Origin: Anaspis maculata
Lineage: Eukaryota > Arthropoda > Insecta > Coleoptera > Scraptiidae
Direction of reading: 5' to 3'
Assembly: GCA_949128115.1 (NCBI GenBank)
Contig: OX421961.1
Coordinates: 130,079,050 to 130,143,049 of the forward strand
Length of the DNA: 64,000 bases
The position numbers and the translations under genes are program-made. Position 1 is the stretch's first letter; each line of letters starts with the position of its first letter. Shown here piece after piece: positions 1 through 8,330 of the stretch. Below the pieces are notes generated by a model. That model worked only from the letters and a program-made list of their open reading frames with translations, had not been told where the DNA came from and did not search any database.

Positions 1-337
1 ACAAAACTAGAAGTTCCTTCCCTGTTGGAATTTCACAATATATTACACAGAACAAGTTACCCAAACATATTTATATTCAGTAAACTCTCTACTTACTGTG
101 ATCCAGAGTCAGACGAAGCTGAGATTGCCAACAGCGAAGGACTCGTTGAGGGAATGACTTGATCAGCTGGAGCATCCGTGGCTGGAGCCTCATCATGTAA
201 CTGAATCATTTCTGACTCAGTGGGAAGAGATTGCAGGTATTCTCTAACAGCAACAAGCTTGGGTACTTCACCTGGGGCAACAGTTATTGTAGCAGATGGA
301 GTTTGACTGCTTGTTGATGTTCCCGGCATAGCCTGAC

Positions 338-372
<35 letters not shown>

Positions 373-687
373 GGAACTTCGGGTCTCGGGGTGGGCAAAT
401 TGAGCGAGGGAATCACATTCGGCTTCAGTTTCTTCAGCATTCCGATATGCTCGAAGTCATCATTCAAGAAATGGTCCGAACAAACTCGCTGCTGAATTAT
501 TAATGTTTGTTCATCCCTGCCGATGGCCCGAAGCCACTCTACTTTGAGTCGTTTTGAAAACCTAAAATGATTCTTTTGTAATAAATGAAAAATTAAGGTA
601 AAAACATCGAACTTACACATGATAGGTTATGCCGGGCTTTTTTCGTTTGTCGCTATTTTTGCAACCCAGCACAAAGCACGACGGCAT
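1..687 (-). CDS. THAP-domain zinc-finger protein, three exons, 3' end outside the window
   Basis: Proposed exons, all minus strand, are 687-617, 561-97 and 21-1 (continuing left). The start at 687-685 gives MPSCFVLGCKNSDKRK. Joining exons 1 and 2 completes a C2CH THAP zinc finger: Cys4, Cys9, Trp33, Cys51 and His54 (VCSDHF), then the hydrophobic motif VIPSL near residue 75. THAP domains are site-specific DNA-binding modules in nuclear proteins, many derived from P-element-like transposases. After the domain come a poly-threonine run and a Ser/Thr/Pro-rich stretch with no recognised fold. Exon 2 would stop at 95-93, but a perfect GTAAGT donor overlaps that stop, and an acceptor (TTCCAACAG) at 30-22 restores an open frame, so the gene probably continues. 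Introns are 55 and 75 bp. It faces away from the zinc-finger gene to the right. The domain call is firm; exon 3 is inferred. Confidence 0.82.
22..96 (-). other. Probable intron 2 of the THAP gene (75 bp)
   Basis: On the minus strand a perfect GTAAGT donor (96-91) overlaps the apparent TAA stop (95-93), and a CCAACAG acceptor ends at 22. Splicing keeps the frame open to the window edge. If it is not spliced, the protein ends at the TAA. Confidence 0.55.
337..373. repeat. (TTG)n microsatellite encoding poly-threonine in the THAP gene
   Basis: Roughly a dozen TTG/GTT trinucleotides in a row lie inside THAP exon 2. On the coding (minus) strand they read as ACA repeats, giving an uninterrupted threonine tract of about 11 residues. 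Trinucleotide runs of this kind vary in length without breaking the frame. Confidence 0.9.
562..616 (-). other. Intron 1 of the THAP gene (55 bp)
   Basis: On the minus strand the intron begins GTAAGT (616-611) and ends ATTTTAG (through 562). Removing it joins ...ITYHV to FSKRLKVEW, the normal continuation between the first Cys pair and the conserved Trp of a THAP finger. An ORF starting inside this intron would give a false N-terminus without the first two zinc-binding cysteines. Confidence 0.85.
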
Positions 688-1163
688 TGTCAATTCTCAC
701 TATACACTATAAAGTCTTTTTGTCCGACAGAAACACTTAAAGACGCCAAGAAAACTTTGCACAAAGAAATTGATCAACCACAATAACAATGCTATCACAA
801 TGACAATTGACATTTGGCAATCAAAGTGACAGTCAGGGGTGACAATTATTCGCAGCTTTGCCAACCAACAAGAATTAAAGTTACTAAAAATTAGCACAGT
901 ATGGCGACCAACATGCTTTTGACAAAAATCGTGGTGGGGGTATATTGGGATTGGCTATCCAGCTCGGACATTAGTGACGTTCCTGCTGACATTTACTTGT
1001 CATTTTCTGCCGCCTCTTTCCATAGCCTCTTTCTTGGCGGTCATTCACTGGGATGGGTTGTGTTGGACCTACTCAGTGCCTGTTCTCCCTCTCTGCGCAA
1101 ATGCTGAATGCAATCGTATGATGATTAGCTAGAAAGACGTATATTGTTCATCTTCATCACAAA
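688..1163. promoter_or_regulatory. Divergent intergenic region between the THAP and zinc-finger genes
   Basis: This interval of about 476 bp separates two start codons that point away from each other (THAP at 687 minus, zinc finger at 1164 plus). It must hold both 5' leaders and probably a shared or back-to-back promoter. I see no convincing TATA box. The small ORFs here (700-897 minus, 901-1107 plus) have no recognisable domain and are more likely leader or intergenic sequence. Confidence 0.5.
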
Positions 1164-3123
1164 ATGTAAGTTGCTAATGAATGTCTTGAATAGCTCATTT
1201 CATATCAAAGTCCCATTTCTGTGCTATTTTAGGTTAGAATTACCCGAAATGGTTGACACGTACAACTGTACGCGATGCTCTCATCGGACCGAATCCGCCT
1301 TCCAGCTTACCCACCACGTCCAGAGGAACCACAAAAACGTTTATGCGGCCGAACTGTTCCATGCCATTGTCGAACCCGAGCAGTTCCCTTGCATCTGCTG
1401 CAACTTCAAATGCTATCATCAGTTCGAATTGTACGAACATTGCAAACAAGTACATAGTCTAGGGACGACCGAGAACAACGAAAATGAGACGTTCCGTGAA
1501 GAAATTAATAGATATCCGTGTGACTACTGCCGATACAAGTCGGATTCGAGTTTATCTCTAGTAAAGCATCAGGATTTATGTGGAATAGGGTCGACGGGGG
1601 AATCACATCAACAAACAACAGGAGAGGTCGAAGACATGGAGGAGTCGCCAGATTTGGATAGGGCTGGTGCAAGAAGAACCATCCGAGATATTGGAGTGAA
1701 GGAAATGAACATATTGACACATGATTCGAGTGGAAAAATCGACGAGTATGATCACAATCATTGTTCAAACCGAGCTAAAGAAAAGTCTTCTTTCAACTGG
1801 TTTCAGTGCAACCATTGTTCGTACCGAGCTAAATTGAAGTCAAATTTGAAAAGGCACATGTTGACACATTCTGGGAATGAGGAAATCAACTGGTTCCGTT
1901 GTGAGCATTGTTCGTACCGAGCTAAACGAAAGTCACATTTGAAAATTCACATGTTGAAACATACTGCGAATGAAGAAATCAACTGGTTCCAGTGCAACCA
2001 TTGTTCGTTCCGAACTAAATACAAGAATTCTTTGAAACTACACATGGTGAAATATACTGCGGATGAAGAAATCGAGAAAGAAAACTGGTTCCAGTGCAAC
2101 AATTGTTCGTACCAGGCTGAAGTAAAGTCTACTTTGAAAAAGCACATGTTGATACATTCCGGGAATGGAGAAATCAACTGGTTTCAGTGCAACAATTGTT
2201 CGTACCGTTCTAAACAGAAGTCACATTTGAAAAGGCACATGTTGACACATTCTGGGAATGAGGAAATCAACTGGTTCCAATGTAACCATTGTTCGTACCG
2301 AGCTAAACGAAAGTCGCATTTGAAAATTCACCTGTTGAAACATACTGCGAATGAAGAAATCAACTGGTTCCAGTGCAACCATTGTTCGTTCCGAACTAAA
2401 CACAAGAATTCTTTGGAACTACACATGGTGAAACATACTGCGGATGAAGAAATCGAGAAAGAAATCAACTGGTTCCAGTGCAACAATTGTTCGTACCAGG
2501 CTAAAGTTAAGTCTACTTTGAAAAGGCACATGTTGATACATTCTGAGAATGAAGATATCAACTGGTTTCAGTGCAACAATTGCTCGTACCGTACTAAACA
2601 GAAGTCATATTTGAAAAGGCACATGTTGACACATTCTGGGAATGAGGAAATCAACTGGTTCCGTTGTAAGCATTGTTCGTACCGAGCTAAACGAAAGTCA
2701 CATTTGGAAATTCACATGTTGAAACATACTGCAGATGAAGAAATCGAGTGGTTCCAGTGCGATCATTGTTCGTTCCGAACTAAACACAAAAATTCTTTGA
2801 AACTACACATGGTGAAACATACTGCGGATGAAGAAATCAACTGGTTCCAGTGCAACAATTGTTCGTACCAGGCTAAAGTAAAGTCTACTTTGAAAAGGCA
2901 CATGTTGAGACATTCTGAGAATGAAGAAATCAACTGGTTTCAGTGCAACAATTGTTCGTACCGTTCTAAACAGAAGTCACATGTGAAAAGGCACATGTTG
3001 ACATATTCTGGGAATGAGGAAATCAACTGGTTCCATTGCAACCATTGTTCGTACCGAGCTAAACGAAAGTCACATTTGAAAATACACATGGTAAAACATA
3101 CTGCGAATGAAGAAATCGAGTAA
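1164..3123 (+). CDS. Poly-C2H2 zinc-finger protein (about 18 fingers), intron-split start codon
   Basis: Proposed CDS is 1164-1165 joined to 1233-3123, 630 residues. The AT at 1164-1165 is followed by a GTAAGT donor (1166). The acceptor CTATTTTAG ends at 1232, and the next base G completes an ATG in frame with LELPEMVD. The internal ATG at 1249 is a fallback start (624 aa). Two classical C2H2 fingers lie near residues 13-36 and 53-76, then a C2HC-like finger near 124, then a degenerate half finger. From 1798 on come 14 near-identical fingers of form WFQCNHCSYRAKRKSHLKIH, with linkers such as TANEEIN instead of the usual TGEKP. Finger types cycle in a period of four. Two fingers end in Tyr instead of the last His (ends MVKY and MLTY). 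Likely a nuclear DNA-binding protein; the target is unknown. It ends at a TAA that replaces a linker Lys codon. Confidence 0.8.
1166..1232 (+). other. Intron of the zinc-finger gene, splits the ATG
   Basis: A 67-bp interval begins GTAAGT and ends TTTTAG. The flanking bases AAAAT and GTTAGAA join to make an ATG that is in frame with the zinc-finger ORF. Reading through it instead gives an unlikely hydrophobic leader, which supports the intron. Confidence 0.65.
1882..3110 (+). repeat. Coding tandem repeat: four-finger block repeated about three times
   Basis: Fingers follow the order A (SYRAKRKSHLKIH), B (SFRTKHKNSLKLH), C (SYQAKVKSTLKRH), D (SYRSKQKSHLKRH), then A again, with a DNA period of about 370-390 bp. 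Block length differs because some B-to-C linkers carry an extra KE (EEIEKEIN). A D-like finger precedes the first block and a final A finger ends the array. This pattern indicates unequal exchange in units of four fingers, not one. Confidence 0.85.
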
Positions 3124-3330
3124 GAAATCGACTGGTTCCAGTGCAATCATTGTTCGTACCGAGCTAAAATGAAGCCGCATTTAAAAACACAGAATCATGA
3201 TGACACATGCTGCAAATTAAGAAATCCTCCAAATCGCAAGATTACTCTCTTGTTTTTCCATGAACAAAATGTAGCGATCCATCAAGTGAGCCCTGAAGAT
3301 CTCCGAAATGAAACGTACTTTTTTTAATAT
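3124..3330 (+). pseudogene. Read-through remnant: a degenerate nineteenth finger after the stop
   Basis: Directly after the TAA at 3121-3123 the same frame continues EIDWFQCNHCSYRAKMKPHL, so one more finger was once coded. Its third ligand is Gln where the others have His and the spacing is then lost, so it could not bind zinc normally. The frame stays open to about 3324 without further similarity. The remainder of this stretch up to the LTR is featureless. Confidence 0.7.
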
Positions 3331-3687
3331 TGTCACGATAAGGGTTCGCTCTTATCGCGGGGTTGAAGGTCTACCAGGTTGGGGGCGTACGTAGCTTTCA
3401 GATGAAGAGGCAAAGGTCCATATCACATGGCTTATTTACATAATATGTACAATCCTTAACTCTAGTTTTCTACTTACACATTCGTACTGTAGGGTGCTAG
3501 GCCGGAGCTGGGCCCTGGACCTTAGCACCTTAACTCTGCACTCACTGATGATCACTCACCATCTCTCGGTTACTCGACCACTACTCTCACTGTCTGTGTT
3601 CTCATCCGTCCATTTATACAGCTCTGCTCGACCTACTTGCACTGCACGTGACAACTCCGCCGGCCCTTATGTTTCGCCCTCGAAACA
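3331..3687 (-). mobile_element. LTR of a Ty3/Gypsy-type retrotransposon, minus orientation
   Basis: Read on the minus strand, the segment starts TGTTTCGAGGGCGAAACA at 3687 and ends CCTTATCGTGACA at 3331, giving TGT...ACA ends and a 357-bp length. A TATAAAT box lies about 70 bp in. Near the 3' end is a small hairpin (CGATAAG/CTTATCG, 3336-3357), and another imperfect hairpin lies at about 3493-3531 (GGTGCTAGG/CCTTAGCACC). Protease and gag remnants to the right have the same orientation, so this would be the 3' LTR. I found no matching right-hand LTR and no target-site duplication, so the element is incomplete. Confidence 0.55.
3611..3620 (-). promoter_or_regulatory. TATA box within the LTR
   Basis: The minus strand reads TGTATAAATG about 70 bp inside the proposed U3, where LTR promoters usually sit. 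The position agrees with the LTR boundaries proposed from the TG/CA ends. Confidence 0.45.
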
Positions 3688-4110
3688 TAGTTGGTCCATC
3701 TATTTTTTGGAGTTTGAGTCGTGCAAAGTTGTAAAAGTCTTTCGTTCGCCTCTCATTCACTCTTGAATCCTCTCATACGATCTTGCATGCATCTTGAATT
3801 ATCCCATTTTACAATATAAGATGATCCCTCTACATTTATATAATTTAAATTAAGTTATCCCAATAATAAATAAATAAAACAACAATAACGATGAATATTA
3901 TTGCAAATGCTTTGAGGGTGAGAATTTTGCTTTGCATCGTAATTCATTCACTTCAAGCGGTTTCGCTTTCCGGAGGTGTCAGTGTTTTTGAAACGTGTGC
4001 ACTTTTTGATTGAGGTAGGTAAGTAGTTTGTTTTGTTTACTTTTCAGTCATTAACACGTGAGTTTTGAATGGTCCACTTCCATTTTTCTTCACTGTGTTT
4101 TTGTAGATAG
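3688..4110. other. Unassigned AT-rich sequence between LTR and protease remnant
   Basis: No gene or coding similarity is visible. If the flanking LTR and protease fragment belong to one element, this is where the end of pol should lie, but reverse transcriptase and integrase are absent, so most of pol has been deleted. An AATAAATAAATAAA run at about 3865 could serve as a polyadenylation signal on the plus strand. Confidence 0.5.
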
Positions 4111-4114
4111 GGCT

Positions 4115-4560
4115 TTACCATCCCGTCCATGTTGGGGGATCTAAGGCCTTGACGTCGTTAGCGTCGTCTTGGTCGCTCGGGCTCTGGTCCAGGATACCTA
4201 CCCCTTTGAACAAATCTTCATTTACTTCAATTAATTTATGGATATTATTGTTGGTAACTGCATCAATTTTTGCCACTAAATTTAGTGTTGTGAAAGTAGG
4301 GAGGCCTAAAATTGGTTGTGTGTCTGAATCTAGAACAAAAGATCGTATCAAATACGGTGATTTACGACAATGACACTTTAACTGACTTGTGCCTATTACA
4401 TTCAAATTATTACCTGTGTCCCGTGTATGACTTCGAAGTTGTTGTAGTTTTCTTCAGAACTTCCTCCTTATTTTCAATTGGTTTAAATAATTTTTGGGTA
4501 TTATATTACACATCGCTCCAGTGTCAAGTTTAAATCTGAGATTGGTACCCTCACCCCCGG
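4115..4560 (-). pseudogene. Broken Ty3/Gypsy aspartic protease fragment
   Basis: The minus strand carries the retropepsin active site LDTGAMCNIIP (Asp-Thr-Gly-Ala codons at 4525-4514). About 40 codons later in the same frame comes the distal protease motif VLDSDTQPILGLPTF, the flap-distal ILGL segment of Gypsy proteases. An in-frame TGA lies between them, and the intervening residues fit another frame better, so at least one nonsense or frameshift event has occurred. In life the enzyme would process Gag-Pol. Nothing after it resembles reverse transcriptase. It shares orientation with the LTR at 3331-3687 and the gag remnant at 6470-6890. It is not functional. Confidence 0.72.
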
Positions 4561-4882
4561 TTGCAAGAAACTAAAATTTGCTCCGTCGCAAATTAGCTTC
4601 GGTACCAAACTCGGTATCAAATGGTAGGCTATTTGTAGGCGTGAAAAAAGGAGTGTCTAGAGTGACGACTGACATAATGTGTCAAACAAAAAATTGAATA
4701 AAATGTGGGAATGGAAAGCTGAGCTGATATTGTGAGTGAGAAAAGCACTGGTGTGCCTAATTCAAACCGAGTATACGTTTGGGTTTACATTTTGTGCTCA
4801 TAAATAGAGAATTTTGGCTGATGGGTGCAGGCAATCAGTTATACAGGTTTGTTTGTATGAGGACATTTGAAACAGTTAAAGT
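4561..4882. other. Unassigned interval
   Basis: AT-rich sequence between the protease remnant and the first Harbinger remnant. I see no coding similarity, inverted repeats or promoter here. Confidence 0.4.
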
Positions 4883-5167
4883 CTAGCTGTCAAGAGTCAA
4901 GCAAATTTTGAGAGTGGAAATGGTGCGCGGAAAGAAATACACCGAAGAAGATAGCTCTAGGTCTTCAACTCCGATGAGATCCACGATCCGCAACACATTG
5001 TCCTTCGTGAACCTATATCGCTCCTTGAACTCCTTGTCGTTGTAAAACTCGAAGAGGTTTTTCCGCTCAGCATTTACACGACGAACTGCACCTGCAACGT
5101 CTTGCTCTTCTTCAGAAGAGGAAAACTCGGAGACTTCCGAAAATTCAGAAAGCGCCGAGTCAGACAT
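4883..5167 (-). pseudogene. PIF/Harbinger (HARBI1-like) transposase, N-terminal fragment
   Basis: The 94-residue minus-strand ORF starts MSDSALSEF, passes an acidic Ser/Glu stretch (SSSEEEQDV) and reaches LFEFYNDKEFKERYRF followed by TKDNVLRIVDLI. This matches the conserved N-terminal part of HARBI1-like nucleases, in which a Phe-Arg-rich segment precedes the DDE catalytic core. The DDE residues are absent: after residue 70 the sequence loses similarity and stops. The start is supported by a decayed paralogue at 6060-6165 that aligns to the same point. A transposase relic. Confidence 0.6.
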
Positions 5168-5194
5168 TTTAGATACGCATACAGCGTGACATAT

Positions 5195-5290
5195 TGTGAC
5201 GGCCCGGTCAGAGGGGGCCCGGTCAACAACAAACCGTCCACCACACGTTTCGATCCGGTTAACTCTTTATTGCAGTTGCCGAGTCGTGGG
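5195..5290 (-). mobile_element. Possible 3' end of a second LTR (minus orientation)
   Basis: The minus strand reads GCAATAAAGAGTTAACC (an AATAAA polyadenylation signal), and about 75 bp later ends in GGGCCGTCACA, resembling the R-U5 end of a Ty3/Gypsy LTR. It contains a direct repeat of GCCCGGTCA, 17 bp apart. The other LTR boundary cannot be placed. It interrupts sequence shared by the two Harbinger remnants, which suggests an insertion. Confidence 0.35.
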
Positions 5291-5960
5291 TCGTGTTGGA
5301 ACCTGATGAGCAAGGGACCTAAACTACCTAAATGTGCACATCTAAGGGTTAAGGCAAGAGACAATAAGACAAGAGAAAATAGGCAGCCATTTTCAGTGTG
5401 TGAGGTCTATTTTTGTACCAAAGAAAAACTTGACAAATCCAGAATTCAGTTTCATTTCTTTCTCTCAATTTTTTTGCTGTTGCTCATGCCAACGACTCCT
5501 GCAGTATTTCCTGTCGTCAAAAGCTGAGCTGGAGCTGTACTGAATCAGCATTGGATATCACCTTGACACATGCTTGATACAGTGTCACTAGCGGCCCAAA
5601 ATTGTTCAAGTTTCGTCACGGGATCACAGTCGCAGTACTCCTGTAACTCATCGTTGTCACCGAAGCACTCATACTTTGACTGAGCAATACTTTGCAATAA
5701 AGAGCTCCGCGTTCTTGGTGTAAACAACAGCTTTGTTTCCGCCGTACAGGTACAGGGCTCGTGGAGGCACCCAGCAAGTGTTCGCAATTTCAGTCGGTAA
5801 CTCCCATCGCCTGAACCTGGAATTGTTGATCGACATAATAGCATTTACGGAGGCAGTTTGTCATATTCACCTGATCGACAGCCTGTGCATGGATTTATGC
5901 CTTAATTCGGTGCAATGATTTGCATATTATTCTTCAAAACTCGAAGAAATAAATAATGCT
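5291..5960. other. Unassigned interval with an unrecognised minus-strand ORF (5545-5844)
   Basis: The ORF at 5545-5844 is 99 residues and Cys-rich (HEPCTCTAETK, EYCDCDPVTK), but I recognise no domain. Neighbouring frames also show short open stretches, so it may be another decayed transposon fragment. No promoter, splice pattern or paralogue in this window supports it as a gene. Confidence 0.35.
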
Positions 5961-6059
5961 GTTAACCTCTGAAATTCCTGACGCTTCTTTGACTTTGACA
6001 GCCCGCGACGCAAGGTAGGTACATCTTATCTACGAGACGGTTTTTTTTTTGATCGGCAA

Positions 6060-6175
6060 TGACACAACGAACTTCATCTTCTACTTCTTGTTCTTCTTCA
6101 GAAGAATAAAAATCGGAGACGTGGGAAAATTCAAAATAAAGTGTCGAATCAGACCTTTTAGCGCTTTTAGGTACG
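6060..6175 (-). pseudogene. Second Harbinger N-terminal remnant, start codon lost
   Basis: The minus strand reads KRSDSTLYFEFSHVSDF then YSSEEEQEVEDEVRCV, clearly paralogous to the protein at 4883-5167 (MSDSALSEFSEVSEF, SSSEEEQDV, VRRV). Where the other copy has ATG this one has AGG, so the start codon is gone. Similarity ends before the YNDKEF motif, at a run of ten or so A residues on the coding strand. It is a relic of the same family. Confidence 0.55.
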
Positions 6176-6469
6176 TGCATACGCATAAAAAGATGCAAGT
6201 AGTTCAAATGCGTGATAACCTTAGCCACAGCCTGTTTGCTACCTCGTTTGATACCCTGTTCCTGCAACCCGATTCAATTTGCTACGTCGCAAAATTAGAT
6301 ACCACGTTCGTGCAACCGGGCATTAACGTTTAACATGGTATGCCATTCATTATTACCTTGTGACTTACCATTATTTACATTATCAATCGAACCTATGTAC
6401 AAACAGACGAATTTCTGATTTGCTTCTTCTAGAGTATTTACATTATTTCTATTTACATTTTTTCTATTT

Positions 6470-6890
6470 ACATTATCTCTTGATCTGCACATCTGTGCGA
6501 AATGATTTCTTGATTTACAGGCGCTGCATGTCTTACCAAATGCCGGACATCTGTTGACGGGATGGTTTTTACCGCATCTGTTAAACCATTGATAAAATTG
6601 TTCGGTTGGATTCGGGCGTCTCGCACTTGCCGTCCCTCAGGTCGTCCTCTCTGTCTTACGGCATCGATGTCTGCGAACGCGTTGTTTACATTTTGTGCGC
6701 TCATCATTTCGTTATGTTCTCTGGAATTTTCTAGAACTTGGCACAGCTTTATGGTGTGTCTTCCAATTTTTCGGTCTCTTCTTGTTGCAGCAGTTTTTCT
6801 CGAATGTCTCTGGGTCGTACCCCACAGATGATCATGGTTTGAATCAATTGGTCATTTAGCTCTACAAACTTGCATTTGAGGCTTTATCTT
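6470..6890 (-). pseudogene. Ty3/Gypsy Gag remnant: capsid end and zinc knuckles
   Basis: Reading the minus strand from right to left, about 6890-6770 encodes KFVELNDQLIQTMIICGVRP then RDIREKLLQQ, the conserved C-terminal capsid motif of Gypsy Gag. Stops and shifts follow. At about 6575-6475 come two nucleocapsid CCHC-type knuckles with core CPAFGKTCSACKSRNHFAQM. These bind the RNA genome in living elements. Several stops and frame changes separate the two parts. The order gag (right), protease (left), LTR (far left) on one strand fits a single old element, later invaded by Harbinger and other DNA. The parts may instead come from different insertions. Confidence 0.68.
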
Positions 6891-6954
6891 GTAACGATCG
6901 CCCCCTTTTGTTCCTCCCCTACGTTGTGTATTTTGACCCTTTTGTTTCCCGTTA

Positions 6955-8330
6955 ATCAATATAATAATAGTAATAATAATAGTAATTTATTGCTCTTTCA
7001 ACTTAATTACAAGTTTTTGAGCAAGAAGCTCGAAAAAAAATAAAAAATAAAACAGACCAAACCAAATACAACACCACTAATAAAGTAAATAATTCAAAAT
7101 ATTAAGTAACTCTTTCCCCACGTCCAATTATTCTGAAAATTATTCTGAAAATCCCAGATGAGAAGAGCTGAAAGGTCACCACTCGCTAAGAACAGAGGAC
7201 CTGAGTCGCAGACAACGAGACAGATATCGGTACACGGCCTTTACCACCCTCAAGTCGGTGGTTGTCATAACCTGAATCACATCCCTCTGCCATCCAGAAA
7301 ATTCATGTCTGAACTCCCTGTATAATGGACAGACAAACAGGATATGTTCCAGAGTTTCCCTGCAGTTCTTGTTGCACAAGGTGCATATCGTTCCCGCTTC
7401 AATACCGTACGTAATTCCTCCAAAGAACAATTTCATGTTTGAATCAAGAGAAGTTCTAAGCTGCATGTAAAGTCTCTTAAGGTGGAAGGGGATATTCTCC
7501 TCATATAAATTAAATGGTTTGTTTATAAAGTTAATGTACTTATAGCTTGGGTTGTTTATTGACATTAGTATATTATTCCAGTCTGCGTCTCTTGTGGCCG
7601 TCTCTACCCTTGACAGGACAGAAGAAAGTTCCTCGTTGCTGAGACCGAGCAATCCCCGACATTCTTGTTCTATTCCCAAAGACTTCAAAATACCTAAAAC
7701 CCGGCTAAGCCAATTGAATTTTTCGTCTGCTTTCGCATTGTGAAGCCAAGAAAGTCTACGCAGCGCTCTCAAGGGTAATCTTGTCTCAGGCATTTTGGAA
7801 ACTTTTTGTATATATGACAATATTTCCTTTATCAAGACAACTATTACTCTATGCACATCGATTTCCACCCTAACAATGCTACTGGCTGTGTTTTGCTTCA
7901 GATAAAAAAGCTTCTTGAAGAAACCGAGCTGCAGTCTTTCAAGTTCCGACGCGTGTGCTAAACCCCAGGTGGTGACGCAATACGTAAAGGTGGGAACCAA
8001 AATACTGCGATATAGTTTATTGATGCATCTCCAATCCGTAATGTTATTTTTGACGATAATTCTTCTGATAGTTCCTCCTGTGATATTGCTCTAGGTAATT
8101 ATTGATTTCACATGTTCGTTAAATGAGCCGTTAAAATTAAAAGTTACTCCCAAGTATTGATATCTGTTTACAACTTCAATGATCTTGCTTTCAAATGTAA
8201 AAGTATATTGTTTTGATTTTGCTCCTCCGTTAATCAATATACCCCTTTCTTTGTTGACAAACCTCGGTTCTCCCTTCGAGAGGACCAAATTAATCCCTTT
8301 TCCACATAGAAACAAACAATTCAAATCACA
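6955..8330 (-). mobile_element. 5'-truncated non-LTR retrotransposon (LINE)
   Basis: The element contains the end of a reverse transcriptase, a C-terminal CCHC-type knuckle, a 3' untranslated tract and a terminal low-complexity tail. On the minus strand the tail follows an AATAAA and consists of repeated TTA/CTA triplets (about 6961-6990 on plus), as common at insect LINE 3' ends. Coding similarity stops abruptly near 8330, the expected result of incomplete target-primed reverse transcription. I could not define a target-site duplication. Confidence 0.75.
7176..8324 (-). pseudogene. LINE ORF2 C-terminal part with one in-frame stop
   Basis: Two minus-strand segments, 8324-8094 and 8090-7176, lie in the same frame and are separated by a single TAG at 8093-8091. 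The first carries the RT thumb motif VVNRYQYLGVTFNFNGSFNE. The second has LYRSILVPTFTYCVTTWG and, near its C-terminus, the Cys-His motif CTLCNKNCRETLEHILFVCP typical of LINE ORF2 proteins. RT catalytic FADD and palm motifs and any endonuclease domain are missing because of the 5' truncation. The remainder is unusually intact for a relic, suggesting a fairly recent insertion. Clade assignment (Jockey, I or R1 group) is not possible by eye. Confidence 0.75.

Noticed and set aside
901..1107. 68-residue plus-strand ORF between the divergent genes
   Set aside because: No recognisable domain. It lies in the probable leader of the zinc-finger gene and is expected by chance, or at most an upstream ORF.
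1240..2561. Antisense and alternative-frame ORFs over the zinc-finger gene (such as 1505-1768 and 2328-2561 minus)
   Set aside because: They are shadows of the highly repetitive finger array, repeating with the same four-finger period.
3331..3687. Solo LTR interpretation
   Set aside because: Flanking 5-mers (AATAT on the left, TAGTT on the right) do not match as a target-site duplication, and internal Gypsy remnants lie on the expected side. A 3' LTR of a damaged element is more likely.
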